A stretch of DNA of 64,000 bases, taken from the NCBI GenBank assembly GCA_030847615.1, contig JAUMIR010000012.1, positions 2,411,501 through 2,475,500 of the forward strand, in the 5' to 3' direction. The position numbers and the translations under genes are program-made. Positions 8,985-19,705 of the stretch are shown here, in pieces. This stretch comes from Gambelia wislizenii. Lineage: Eukaryota > Chordata > Lepidosauria > Squamata > Crotaphytidae. Under the pieces are notes generated by a model. That model saw nothing but the letters and a program-made list of their open reading frames with translations, did no database searches and was not told where the DNA came from. Within the stretch, counting starts at the first letter, position 1; the number at the start of each line of letters is the position of its first letter.

Positions 8985-10110
8985 ACTCATCGAATCACAG
9001 AGCTGGAAGGGACCCCAAGGGCCATCTAGTCCAACCCCCTGCCATACAGGAATAGAACTAAAGCATTCCCAAGATATGGCCATCCATCCTCTGTTTAAAA
9101 ACCTCCAAAGAGGGAGACTTGACCATAGTATGTGGCAGCCAGTTCCCACACTTGAACAGCTCTTTCAGTCAGGAGGTTCTTCCTGAAGTTCGGTGGAAAC
9201 ATTTTTCTTGTAATTTGAACCACTGGTTTGGTTCCTACCTCTGGAGCAGGAGAAAAACATGTTCACTCCATCTTCCATGTGATGACATCCTTTCAGATGT
9301 TTAAAGGGGGCTCTCATGTCCTCTCTCAGGACTTTTTTGGATGGGGTTTTGTAACGGAAACAGCCTCGTCCCTGTTGTGAGGCTGCTGCGTGGCAGGGGG
9401 TCCGTTTCGGATGACACTCTCCCCTGCCGATACTGTTGTGTAATGGTGGGACGCTGCAGCATTATATTTGGCAATGTTCTAATCACGAAAGTTGATCGTG
9501 ATTAGAAAATCACTAAATATGGCACTGCAGCGTCCCAGCACTTATGCAACAGTATCGGCAGAGGATCGGCAGGGGAGAGCGTCATCCGAAATGAACCCCC
9601 TGCAACGGGGACGAGGCTGTTTCTGTTACAAAACCCTGTCTGAAAAAGTCCTCAGTCTTCTCTTCTCCAAGCTAAACATGACAAACTCTCTCCATCATTC
9701 CTCATAAAGCTTGGTTTCCAGACCCTTAACAATCCTGATGGCCTTTCTCTGGACACCTTCCAGCTTGCCTATATCCTTGAACTGTCATGCCCAGAACTGG
9801 GGACAGGACCCAAGGTGAGGTCTCACCAAAGCCACATGGCACTACTCCTGATCTTGAACTGGAAACTACCCTTCTCTTGATGCAGTCCAGAATTGCATTC
9901 ACTTTTTTTGGCTGCTGCATCACACTGTTGACTCATGCTTAGCCTCAGGTTCATTTAGACCCCAGATCTTTTTCACATGTCCTTCTTTGAAACCAGGTGT
10001 CATCCATCCTCTCTTTGTGCATTTTGTTTTTCCTGTCTAAATGTAGCACCTTACATTTGGACAGACCTGTGCAAGTGAGGAGACCTCTGCTTCCTCTAGT
10101 CACTCTTGTT
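8985..10110 (-). mobile_element. CR1 LINE 3' region, interrupted by a hairpin element
   Basis: Read on the minus strand, the 3' end lies near 8990: GGGACCCCAAGGGCCATCTA is the inverse of the CR1 3' consensus. The body continues to about 9325, is interrupted by the 323-bp element at 9329-9651, and resumes up to about 10110 with CR1 words such as GGTCTCACCAAAG and TGTAGCACCTTACATTTGG. No intact ORF. Confidence 0.75.
9329..9651. mobile_element. Long hairpin (foldback) MITE, 323 bp, TCA target duplication
   Basis: It starts GGACTTTTTTGGATGGGG and ends CCCTGTCTGAAAAAGTCC, with arms that pair through GTAACGGAAACAGCCTCG / CGAGGCTGTTTCTGTTAC to a centre near 9490. It is flanked by TCA on both sides (9326-9328, 9652-9654). 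Its inner GGCAGGGGGTCCGTTTCGGA resembles GCAGGGGGTCGTTTTCGGAC of the 6832 element, so the two are relatives. It sits inside a CR1 copy. Confidence 0.8.
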
Positions 10111-10122
10111 GTCTCTCTCTAG

Positions 10123-10307
10123 GTTGTGGCCCTTGGCTTCTTCTCTGGAAAACACACCTATCTCCAAAGCAGCTGGAACATCCTGGATGGAGTCCTGGTC
10201 TTTGTGTCCATCATTGACATCATTGTCTCCATGGCTTCGGCAGGCGGAGCGAAGATCTTAGGAATCCTCCGGGTACTTCGGCTGCTGCGCACTTTACGGC
10301 CCTTACG
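10123..10307 (+). CDS. CACNA1H: CACNA1H exon 6 of window (IIIS3-S4)
   Basis: The acceptor CTCTCTCTAG ends at 10122 and the donor GTACTT starts at 10308. The exon enters in phase 0 and leaves after two bases of an Arg codon. It encodes the end of S2 (VVALGF), then [20 protein letters not shown] (S3) and most of the S4 voltage sensor [14 protein letters not shown], with arginines every third position. The donor GTACTT is non-optimal, but the split Arg codon joins correctly to the next exon. Confidence 0.97.
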
Positions 10308-11946
10308 GTACTTTTCAGCAGAGCTGAGGGGTTGTATTGGATCCGCTTGCATCCAAGTCATGGGGGAGAGAGAGGAAATTGCAAATTCCCATGAATAAAA
10401 AAGCAGCTGGGTTTGGAGGAAGCCCTCTTGATCTCCCAAAGTATTGACTCTCCTATCATATAAAGATCCTGTTTGTTGTGCTACGCAAATCCACATGCTT
10501 GATCACCCAATGAGGGCTGCAGTTGTGTTGGTTAGTCCCAACTTGAGTAGACTCAATCGGTCAACTGTTGAATGGTGTTGAGTCATCACAGCTGATTCCA
10601 TAGCTCTACTCTAAATCAAATGACAATTCGATTCAGTGGACCTGATTCTATTGTTAGTCCCAAACAGAGCAGAACCACCAAATCAACTGAATTTACTCAT
10701 GTGTTGACCCGCCATTCAACAATTGAGATTGCAATAACCAATAGGATTCCAGCCAATAACTTTATTCTAGTCAGAAACTGGTTAAATTAAATTGATTCTA
10801 TTATACACTGCCCTGACCTTGGATAGAGAGAGGGACATATTTATTACTTGATTGATTGATTGATTGATTGGGTAGGTAGCCTGGATACAGTTTCCAGAAC
10901 TCCACAGCCAACACAGCCAATGATGGGCTTTTCATTGTTGGGGGGGGGAAAAAAAAGGAACTTCTCCAAGCTCTGGCAAAAAACAAGCATGTCTGTTCTG
11001 GGCACCAGATTTTCAGATTGCCTCAGAGGGAAGCCCCTGATAGCACACTTTACAGCAGTCAAAGCAAGAGCATCATACTTAATTCTACTTGCCACGCGTG
11101 TTGGTTCACACACCAAATGAAATCCGTGGCTTCCAACATTCCCTGTACATTATTGTGCAGTTTTGTGACACCAAGACATAACTTTGCATGCCTTCCAAGC
11201 TTAGACATTGCATCTGTAACAACAGCCTGGTTGCAATGTGCAAAACAGGAAGAGATGAAGTGGTGACTTGGAAGAGGACCTCTGAGCATGCGCCAAGTGC
11301 TTTTCCTTCTTAATTCTAGGTGAAGTTCGATAAAGACTTCAGCCCTAACGTCTGTCTTCTGCTCCTTTCCTTTCTTGCTTGTTTATTATTCTTATGCTGC
11401 ACTCAGAGCTATAATTTATGAGAGAGATTAAAAATAAAAAAGGGGTTAGAGGTGCCAGAACACAGAAATAAAACCAGAGCAGATGACATATGTAAATCTT
11501 TTGCTTATTTCACTCTTGGGCACAAGAACAAAGCATTTCCAAAGTTTTGTTGTTTTATTCTTGCTGGGTGAGATTATGAGATTTGGGGTGCATTTGGGGG
11601 CATTTTTTTTTTTTTGTATTTCAGCATGCTTTCATTGAAAAAAAATGTTTGTGCCAAAACAACCAAAGAAGTGTGTGCAAAAAGCAACTTTTTGAACAGT
11701 AAAGAGTCTGTGCAAGGAGTCAGGAGGGGGGGGGTTTGCACAAAAAAAACCCAGTTTTTTTCAGAATGAATTTTTCACCCCCCAAAAAAGTCCCCAAATG
11801 TGAACAATCTCACAGCAATTGACCATTTTCGGAGGTAGGGGTTGTCTCAAAGTGTCACGGGGAAGAAAACTGAATGACTATTCTTTACTCCCCGTAGAGG
11901 AGATAAAAAAGCATGTGATGCCATGTGATGTTCACCTTCTTTCCAG
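10308..11946. other. Intron inside the domain III S4 segment
   Basis: About 1.6 kb. Contains a small foldback repeat (about 10520-10765), a (TGAT)n run at 10846-10870 and an AT-rich stretch with GTGCAAA words (11570-11810). The segment 10880-11560 shows nothing recognised. Confidence 0.65.
10520..10765. repeat. Small foldback element (TTAGTCCCAAC family)
   Basis: It contains GTTAGTCCCAACTTGAGTAG near one side and the inverse-type words GAATTTACTCATGTGTTGAC and ACCGCCATTCAAC-type sequence on the other. The same words recur at about 2325-2450, 33025-33200, 57975-58090 and 59572-59823. No coding potential. Class unknown. Confidence 0.5.
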
Positions 11947-12073
11947 AGTCATCAGCAGAGCTCCAGGACTGAAGCTTGTGGTGGAGACGCTGATCTCCTC
12001 CCTCCGCCCCATTGGCAACATTGTGCTCATCTGTTGCGCTTTCTTCATCATCTTTGGCATCTTGGGAGTGCAG
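11947..12073 (+). CDS. CACNA1H: CACNA1H exon 7 of window (end of IIIS4, IIIS5)
   Basis: The acceptor TTTCCAG ends at 11946 and the donor GTAACA starts at 12074. After completing the split Arg codon it encodes [19 protein letters not shown], the end of S4 and the S4-S5 linker, then [20 protein letters not shown], the S5 helix. Phase 0 at the end. Nearly identical to mammalian Cav3.2. Confidence 0.97.
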
Positions 12074-13329
12074 GTAACATTTCTGGCTTTGCTCCGCAAG
12101 TGCCTCCGTTGATCTCCCCACCTCCTTTCCATGACCACTTTGCCTTAAGACAGAGGTGCAGAACCCACAAGAACCAAATTAGGGGTCAGCTGGGAGTGCA
12201 GAGCTAGGGGCCAGGCATGTTCACATGTCAATGTGGCCATGAGGGTCAAGCAGAAAGCAGCGCTCCATCCACACAGTTTGATGTCCTCTCCCATTTCTGG
12301 TAGGCATCAAACCCTGGGAGGAGACTGTGATGTACCAGAGACACACACTCAAAGTAACTCAATAAGATGTCTTTATTAAGCAAGGAAACGTGGATCAGGA
12401 ACATATGCAAAGCCAGAACTAAACACAAGCTAGTACCTCTCTCTCTCTCTGGCTTTTCTTCATGAATGAAGATTCAGGAAGGACTCATCCCGCGTTTTCT
12501 GCAAGCGCGCTATTGGATTTGTCCTTCGAGCCTGTGCAATGGATTTGTCTGGTGGAGCGCAGCGTGCACAGAACTGGCCTCACCCTTTAAACCAAAGGTT
12601 CATCTGCTGGCCTTGCAAGCATGGACGGTAGCAGCGCGGTCCTCGGGCCGTAGGTTTGATTAGAGTTTCCTTCTCTTTGATGGTTGACCTTACAGGGTTG
12701 GACGAGCACCATCTGCCCGGGTTTGGGATTAGAGTTTTCCTTCTCCTAGGACGGTTGCCACAAGGCTAGAGAGCCCATCCTGCCCTTTGACGCTCTTTGT
12801 CAGACCCTTCGGTTTTGACCTGTCTGGCATGGGAGACCCTACCAGTGGCTATTGTGCCACCGCCAGCATAGCTCAAACCATCATTAAGGTACACAAGCCT
12901 CTCTCCCACGACAAGGGGGCGTCAATGGAGAGGACAACCTAGTACAGTTTCCCGACATACCATTCTCACGCCCACCTTTTGGGTCTGGCTGCAGTCCAGA
13001 GATAGAGAGGCCCAGGCAGGGAAAACAGGCCAGGAACTAAACTCATGTCAGGCCTATTACCAAACTCATGTCAGGGTCTTCCATGGAGTCTACTCTAATA
13101 CCCAGAATCCAGGGATGAGCATGACATAGACCCTGGTCATGCTTACTGGTGGAGAGGGGAGGGGAGAGGGGAGGGTCTATTCAGGTGAGGAGGAAGCAGA
13201 TGGTCTCGGCTTGAAGGATGAAAGAAATAAAGAGATGATGAGCCTGAGTAGCTTTTAAAAAGCACTAAAGACAGATCACTAAAGAATCGCAACCCAAAAA
13301 CATCCCCCAAGGAGACCTTCTGCTGTGCT

Positions 13330-13445
13330 TTCTGCAACCGGACATGTTTATCTTGGATTGGCCTTTTCAGTCATCAGCGCGCTTGCAGAAAGCTCGGGAT
13401 GAGTCCTTCCTGAATCTTCATTTGCGAAGAAAAGCCAGAGAGAGA
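13330..13445 (+). mobile_element. LINE fragment with Cys/His zinc-finger end
   Basis: The segment TGTGCTTTCTGCAACCGGAC ... CATCAGCGCGCTTGC is shared with the copy at about 18430-18520, and reads as a short C-x2-C zinc-finger-like end of a non-LTR retrotransposon. It finishes in GAATCTTCATTTGCGAAGAA. A piece of the same end lies inverted at about 12455-12510, so the ~1-kb block between may be a larger nested structure. Confidence 0.5.
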
Positions 13446-13609
13446 AAGACGGATCTCTTTCAGCAGGCCTTTCCTAATTAGTTCCCGGCCTCAGGGGCTC
13501 CTGGCCCTTTTTAGTCTGCTGGCTATTTATTATTTATTATTTTAATGTGATTTTATAGCAGGTGTTTTAATGTATTTGGTTTAATGTCTTTTTATGGGGG
13601 AGGGCAGGG

Positions 13610-13740
13610 GTGGGTGGTGTTTGGGGATTTTAATTTGTATTGGTATTTTAATTTTTGTAAGCCGCCCCGATTGTTTTTAACAGAGGGGCGGGATAAAAAT
13701 AAATAATAATAATAATAATAATTATTATTATTATTATTAG
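13610..13740 (+). repeat. SINE/LINE 3' tail with (AAT)n microsatellite
   Basis: GTAAGCCGCCCCGATTG ... GGGGCGGGATAAAAATAAA is the kind of 3' tail seen on squamate SINEs and their LINE partners. It runs into AATAATAAT and then an inverted ATTATTATT run (13706-13739), which can itself fold back. Confidence 0.6.
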
Positions 13741-14924
13741 AGTACATTGCCCCCTTTTCCTTCCCCTCTGAGCCCAGACCGGCTGCATCTTCACCATCTG
13801 AATGCCTCCCCTCCCTTCACCACCGGTGAACAATAGCAGCAGATGCATCTCTAGGACTTTATCACACCACCCTCCATAAACGTTCTTTTGCCGACATATT
13901 TTTTAAATTATTTTTTATGTTAATCAAAATTTAGTATAAAGGTAAAAACACTACTATGACTCATCTGAGACACTGAAGATTATGCAGCACATGGGAATTC
14001 AGAAGGTGTTGGTGTACTACTCAGATAAAAGACAAAATGAGATGTCATATTGTTGTTTGACAACTACGTTCATATACAGATTTCAGCTGTTCACACTCTT
14101 CTACATGCACATGCAAGTTCTTATATAAAAGCTTGATCCAAAATATGTTTATGATAGAGAATTTCCTCCATATCTAATTTACAACAAATAACCAGCTGTG
14201 TGAATTTTTTTAAGTAAAAGGAGATAGTATACTCTGGACCCACCTAAAAAAAATAATGAATACCAGAATCCTGAAATTTTAAAATTTCAAAATTTTAAAT
14301 TTTGCCAGTATATTTTGAAACATTTTTATGCCAGCAAAAAAACACGCATGGATCAGACGTACCTTAACCAGCGTGAAAAGGCAGTCCAGGCAATAACGGA
14401 TCATGAACCTCCGTTTACTTCCAGGTTCCAAATCTCAGCGTTTCTCACGAGAAGACGCGAGTGCGGTAAATTTGAAAAAAAGGAAAGAAAAACAAAGTCA
14501 CAAAACATACACCAAAGCACAAAAAATACACTTAAAAAATTACAAGGGAGGTTCGTAAAAAAAGCATCCCCTACCTGGCTGTAGCAATCTCACCCAGGAG
14601 TGTTCTGTCATTTACTTATTTATTTATGACGCTATGTTCACGAGAGAAAAATGGTGCGAGGTTTCAAACGCTGGCAATGCCGGCAAAAAAAGTGTCATCG
14701 GGCCATCAATAAAAAGGAATGGCTTTTTGACAGGACATGATTGTGAAAGGATGATGTCGTATGATATATGCACCCTTTCGTATACATTAGGCGTCGTTAT
14801 GACGCCATATTTACCTGATTAAGTCTAAGGTTAATATTTTATATTACTGGTGAATTTGCCAATTATTTTTAAATATATGTACTATTATATGTAATTTTAA
14901 CGGGGGTAAACTGCTTTAAGTTAT

Positions 14925-15052
14925 TATTGGTGCTATGGATTTGACTGTTTTATATCCAATTGTTGTGAGCTGCCTTGATTGCCTAATAGTAGGCAAAAGG
15001 CGGGGTACAAAAATAAAGTTGTGGTTATTATTATTATTATTATTGTTATTAA
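14925..15052 (+). repeat. SINE/LINE 3' tail with (ATT)n microsatellite
   Basis: TTGTGAGCTGCCTTGATTGC ... GGCGGGGTACAAAAATAAAG followed by a TTATTATT run at about 15018-15050. Same tail type as the element at 13610-13740. The upstream body is not recognisable. Confidence 0.6.
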
Positions 15053-15297
15053 GTCCATATATGTCACTAACAGGATGCTTCCCCGTGTCATCTCACATGA
15101 TATTCTGCCTTCCTCCATCTCTTTGGCTTCTGCCTTCATGGGAGGGAAAGGCAGTCTCCCTACACACAAGATGTCTGACACAAGTTGGACAGGACTGAGA
15201 GGAAACCTTGACATTGGGGTGTTTTTATCGGAGATGCCTCCATGTCCTCCATTATTGAGAAAGAATGTACAGTACGCACATCTAGCCATCTGATACC

Positions 15298-15500
15298 ACT
15301 TTAACTAGGGTGGTTCCATCCTTTGGAATCTTGGGATTTGTAGTTTGGTAAAGGGACTTAGACTGCTGTCTTAGGGAGCCCACATGCTGTAGTTCAGTGG
15401 AGTGTGTACTAGAGTGCTCCTAGCTGTGAATTCTAAGTACCTTAGCAAGCTAAAAATCCTAGGATTCTGTAGAACATAGCCATTAAAATGGTATCAAATT
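15298..15500. mobile_element. hAT-like foldback MITE
   Basis: CCACTTTAACTAGGGTGGTTCC and GGAATCTTGGGATTTGTAG on the left are mirrored on the right by CTAAAAATCCTAGGATTCTG and CCATTAAAATGGTATC. The family recurs at 6040-6140 (half), 28085-28260, 29480-29640 and, with a different outer end, 54558-54782. Superfamily inferred from general resemblance only. Confidence 0.5.
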
Positions 15501-15724
15501 GCTATACTTATGGAATGTAGATATACTGTAGAATATACTACCATGTCTTTTCTCCATCAAATAATTCCTTCTTTGAACTTCACTATTCTAGAATCCCCAA
15601 GCTTGAGGGGTACTGGGAATTGCAGTCCAAAAAAAGAATTTTTCCAAACCCTGAAGCAAAGGGAAGCCAAGATCTAGAGTCCGATCTAACCATTTAACCC
15701 TCTCTTTCATACTCTCGCCTTTTT

Positions 15725-15960
15725 AAAATAGTTATGTTTATTAATAATTGCAAGTATTAATAATTGCTATTGTTAACAATTGGAATAATTGCAAGTATTA
15801 ACAATAGCAATAATTGCAATTCATGGAATGTGATTGCAATAATTGCAATTGTTTATAATTGCAATAATTGCAAGTATTAATAATTGCAATATTTGCAAGT
15901 ATTAATAATTGCAATATTTGCAATTCATGGAATAATTGCGTTTCATGGAATGTGAGACGT
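15725..15960. repeat. AT-rich degenerate tandem repeat (AATTGCAAT words)
   Basis: AATAATTGCAA and AGTATTAATAATTGC words recur irregularly about a dozen times, ending with two copies of CATGGAAT. Such a sequence can form many alternative hairpins. It ends about 70 bp before an exon acceptor. Confidence 0.7.
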
Positions 15961-16028
15961 AAGCAATAATCAATGATACAAATTTCATTGGTACATTTTT
16001 AAAAAAATCTTTGTCCTTTTCAACCCAG

Positions 16029-16154
16029 CTGTTTAAAGGCAAATTCTACTACTGTGAGGGGCCCGACATCCGAAACGTCTCCACCAAAGCCGACTGCATA
16101 AAAGCCCACTACAGATGGGTCCGGCGCAAGTACAATTTCGACAACTTGGGGCAG
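16029..16154 (+). CDS. CACNA1H: CACNA1H exon 8 of window (domain III pore turret)
   Basis: The acceptor TTTTCAACCCAG ends at 16028 and the donor GTAAGA starts at 16155. It has 42 codons, phase 0 at both ends. It encodes [13 protein letters not shown] then NVSTKADC and [16 protein letters not shown]. The two cysteines of the turret are present, and NVS is a potential N-glycosylation sequon on the extracellular side, conserved in the family as NIS or NVS. Confidence 0.97.
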
Positions 16155-17129
16155 GTAAGAGAGAAGTCACTCCCAGTCCTGGGAAGTAGCTCATTGTTCT
16201 AAAGAGCATCTTGAATTGGAGGGTTGCCAGGCTGAAGAAGACAGGTTGGGGAATCCTATAGGTTTAATCGTTACCAGATCCTATATCAGGAGCAAGTATT
16301 CTTTTTTTCTTTTTTCTTTTTTGGTGTTGTTTCAAATTTTTATTAAGTTATCGACACGTATTAAAAAAACCACACAGAATAACACAGAATAACAATATAT
16401 ACTAACAATTTAACAACATATAACATCTACTTACACAATCACATAAGACGTTACTTGCTTTATCACTCCAAAAAATAACTCATACTCTCAATCCTATGTT
16501 TCTCTCTTGTCACTACCTAACTATCCTACATACAACAAAAACTAAGATTACTTCCAATCTCTATCTGATTTTATTTTTTTGTATTTTCGCTTGTTTGAAC
16601 TTCCTTTCTATTTTATCCAGTTTTCCAAAGTATTATACAATTTGTATTAAATTGACTTTGTGTACAATGATTTAACGGTATATATCATTTGTCATATTAT
16701 AACCATATATAACAATACATTTTAACAATACATATCACTTCACATATTTCAAAATTTCTCTTATTTTTATGTGTGTTCCTTATCCCTTAGTATTAGTTTT
16801 CTCACATTAGCTCTCATTTGTTGTCTCATGGGGTCACAATGCTTCACCCTTACAGTTTCTTTATCTATTTTTGTGTTGTTCCCTTTATCTGTCATCTTCC
16901 CTAATTAATTTGGTATGTCTCTTTTCTTCACTTATCTCCATTTTTCTACCTTCTTCACCTTTCCTTTCTTTTCCTTTCCCTTACTCTAGATCTCTTATCC
17001 CATCCTTTCATTTGAACTCCTTACTTTTCTTCTTCCTTCCCCCCCCCCCATTTCTACCTCTCCCCTTTCCCATTCTGTCCTTGCTTTCCTTCTTCTATAC
17101 ATGTTTATATTTCTTAAGAGGTACTCAAA

Positions 17130-17305
17130 AAACCAATGTGGCGTAGTGGTTTGAGTGTTGGACTACAAACTCTGGAGACCCAGGTTTGAATCCCTGCTTG
17201 GCCATGGAAACCCACTGGGTAACAAGTCACACTCTCTCAGCCTCAACAGAAGACAATGGTAAACTCCACTCAATAAGTCTGGCCAAGAAAACCCTATTTA
17301 TTTAT
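17130..17305 (+). mobile_element. tRNA-derived SINE (MIR/CORE-like)
   Basis: The pol III A box lies in TGGCGTAGTGG and the B box in GGTTTGAATCCC. The body contains CCATGGAAACCCACTGGGT and the end GCCAAGAAAACCC. At least ten related copies occur in this window on both strands. Confidence 0.75.
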
Positions 17306-17334
17306 TTTTTAACAGCCCAGGTGCTGTAGTGGAG

Positions 17335-17575
17335 GGAGTGCTGGAGTACTTGGTTGTCTCTGGGCTTGTTCTAGAATGTAGATTTTCCTTGGTTTTTTCC
17401 AGGCTGTGAGGCTGTGTTCTGGAAGAGTTTATTTCTGACGTTTTGCCTGCATCTGTGGAGATGCAGGTGAAACGTCAGAAATAAACTCTTCCAGAACATG
17501 GCCTCACAGCCCGGAAAAAAACCTCTAAGGAAAATATATGGATGCCGGCCGTGAAAGCCTTCAACTTCACATTGT
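17335..17575. mobile_element. Inverted terminal pair, Penelope-like (second copy)
   Basis: The left arm GGAAGAGTTTATTTCTGACG is mirrored by the right arm CGTCAGAAATAAACTCTTCC, and the outer parts AGGCTGTGAGGC / GCCTCACAGCC also pair. It closes with GATGCCGGCCGTGAAAGCC. It matches the 3832-4028 copy but lacks CTGAAGA at the apex, keeping GTGAAACGTC. Followed, as there, by a Tigger-like element. Confidence 0.55.
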
Positions 17576-17663
17576 TCTGCACTGATTTTTATTATTATTA
17601 TTCCCCATTTAAAGATTTTCACCAATTGTCACAGGAGAAAAAGCAAATGCAAAATAGTGGAGT

Positions 17664-18106
17664 ATAGCAGCACTCCTGTATTCATGGGGGATTGGTTCTG
17701 GGTGGGGCATGGATAATGAAATCCGTGGATAATAGTGAATGCCCAGGAGGAGGAGGAGGAAGGAGGGAGGAAGGCTTATGGCCCAGGCCCCTGCCACTCC
17801 TGGTACAACCTGGCCCACCTAGACCACCACCTCCCAGACCTCCACCATCACCACCACCACTATGCACCACCACCACCACCTCCCAGGCCTACAGAGACCC
17901 CCAGCCACCAACTGCAAGATCTTCCCTCCTCTTCTTCCTTCGCCCCTCACCATCACCACTGCTACCACTGGAGCCATCCCAGAGGAAGGGTGAAAGGAGG
18001 CGAGATCTCCTCCTCCCCTTCCTACTCCTTCCACACCCCCTGCTGTCGCCAACCACGGATAACTGAATCAGCAGATGGCAAATCAGCGGATATGGGGGTG
18101 CTACTG
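17664..18106. mobile_element. Tigger-like non-autonomous DNA transposon (second copy)
   Basis: It starts with GCAGCACTCCTGTATTC, GGGGGATTGGTTC and GGATAATGAAATCCG, and ends GGATATGGGGGTGCTACTG. The centre is GC-rich with (CCA)n and (GAG)n runs (about 17750-17890). This is the same layout as the element at 4158-4538 although the centres differ in sequence. Confidence 0.7.
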
Positions 18107-18299
18107 TCTTGTCACAAACCAAATCCACCAGACCATCAGGGCAGGACGGAGTACAAAACCAAAAAACCCAAAGATATCAGAGCTCATTAAAACACCTCCT
18201 ATTGTACTGGTGCCATCTTTCCTGAATTTCATCTTTTTTAATACACAATATTTTAGATGCTATTTAGTTTATGTAGTACTTTTGTAACAACAATGGTCC

Positions 18300-18565
18300 G
18301 CCCTGGCCTCACATTGGGAGGCATGGAGAGGCACTATCCACAATGCTGCAGCCTTATTTGAGAACTCACGCCGAACAAGTCTTGAAGAGAAACGACAACG
18401 CAGAAGGAATCACAACCCGGAAACATCACCCAAGGAGACCTTCTGCTGTGCTTTCTGCAACCGGACTTGTTTATCTTGGATTGGCCTTTTTAGTCATCAG
18501 CGCACTTGCGGAAAGCACGGCATGAGTCCTTCCTGAATCTTCGTTTGCAAAGAAAAGCCAGAGAG
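18300..18565 (+). mobile_element. LINE C-terminal fragment
   Basis: It contains GGCCTCACATTGGGAGGCA, GAACTCACGCCGAACAAG, the zinc-finger-like TGTGCTTTCTGCAACCGG and the end GAATCTTCGTTTGC. It matches the tail of the longer copy at 21300-21975 (with a deletion there), so both come from the same non-LTR family. Confidence 0.65.
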
Positions 18566-18669
18566 ACAGATTTTTGTAATGTAGCACTTTTATATGGTTC
18601 TTACTTATTTTGTATGCAAATGGCCTATGGTCTCAGCATGAATAAAATTACTTACTTACCTTTTTTTTT

Positions 18670-18800
18670 CAGAGTAGGACTTGTTGGGGGAAAGTGGGAA
18701 CAGGAGAGCGAAGCAGGAACATTATAAAGTAGCTGAAAAAGTGGAAGAGCAGAGGATTAATTGGGACTTTCCCTGCCAAATCTAGGCAGATGAAGGGTGT
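18670..18800 (+). repeat. Copy of the 4546-4870 dispersed repeat, partial
   Basis: Words such as GCAGGAACATTATAAAGTAG, GAGGATTAATTGGGAC and TTCCCTGCCAAATC match the 4546-4870 repeat in the same orientation. Unclassified. Confidence 0.55.
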
Positions 18801-19489
18801 TGTGTGTCCATCTGAAGAAACCTAGGAGGGACAAAGTAGGGCCCAAGGTGGGCCAGGTGTGACCCCAGGGCCAGAGTCTCCCCACCCTTGCTCTACTATC
18901 TCCTTCTTCATCCCCATCTCCAGCTCTCACAGGACCCCATTGTTGGTCTTCCTTGACTCTCTCCCATTTCTTGCTTCAACTCTGCATGCCATCGAGGGCC
19001 TCAAAGACTGAGCCCTTCTGCCTTGCATACTGATGAGAGAGGAGGGGAGGTGGAACCATTCCCATTGTTGAGTCCTCTTGAGCCAGGCAGGAAGAATTGG
19101 AAGTGATTGCCAGGGGCACAGGTCAGCCCCTCGGAGAGGCTCTGCCAGGGCCGGAGACATGGGGAAAGCGGGCCCTGGCAGACCCAAGTGGCAACACAGC
19201 TTTAATTGAAAGGGCAACTCGGTGCCAAGAGCCGTGACCTCTTTGTGCTGGAACAGTCTGACGTGTGGAATGAGAATGCCAAGGAGGATTTCAAAGGCAG
19301 CCGCAGTTGGCACGAGGGTGGATTCCTCTTCCATGTTGCAACGGAGGCTAACTTGAGCGAAAGCACAGGGGAAGGGCCATCATTCAGTGACAGAATGCCT
19401 CCTTTGCATGCTGAAATTCCCCGGTTCAGTTCCTAGCTGAATCTTAAGTCCTACTAGCCTGCAGAATTTACGATCTGGATAAAATCTCC

Positions 19490-19705
19490 CTGTAGTTGTT
19501 GTTTTGCCATGTTTCTTGGGGCTACAAAAACAGAGGTGTTTTTGTTGACTTTGACTTATGGTGTTTCCCTGGCAAGATGTGTTCAGAGGGGGAGATGCCA
19601 TTGCTTTCCTCCAAAGCGAAGAGAGTAGGACTTGCCCAAGGTCGCTTCGCCATGTTTCCGTGGCTGAGCAGAGATTCTAATCCAACACTCACACTGCAAT
19701 GCCAT
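19490..19705 (-). mobile_element. tRNA-derived SINE, minus strand, degraded
   Basis: The plus strand reads the inverse of the SINE: GACTTATGGTGTTTCCCTGG ... GGCAAGATGTGTTCAGAGG ... GTGGCTGAGCAGAGATTCTAATC. Same family as the copy at 38655-38845. Confidence 0.6.

Larger units (their letters stand above)
7851..10122. other. Intron inside domain III (S2-S3)
   Basis: About 2.3 kb. A minus-strand CR1 interrupted by a hairpin element fills the distal half (8985-10110). From 7860 to 8980 I see no recognisable element; short ORFs there have no plausible splice context. Confidence 0.7.
12074..16028. other. Intron before the domain III pore turret
   Basis: About 4 kb. Holds LINE-derived ends at about 12455-12510 and 13330-13445 in inverted orientation, a SINE-like tail with (AAT)n (13610-13740), an AT-rich gap (13850-14300), an unrecognised CpG-bearing block (14300-14830), another SINE-like tail with (ATT)n (14925-15052), a hAT-like foldback (15298-15500) and an AT-rich tandem region (15725-15960). 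No feature is recognised in 12520-13320. Confidence 0.65.
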
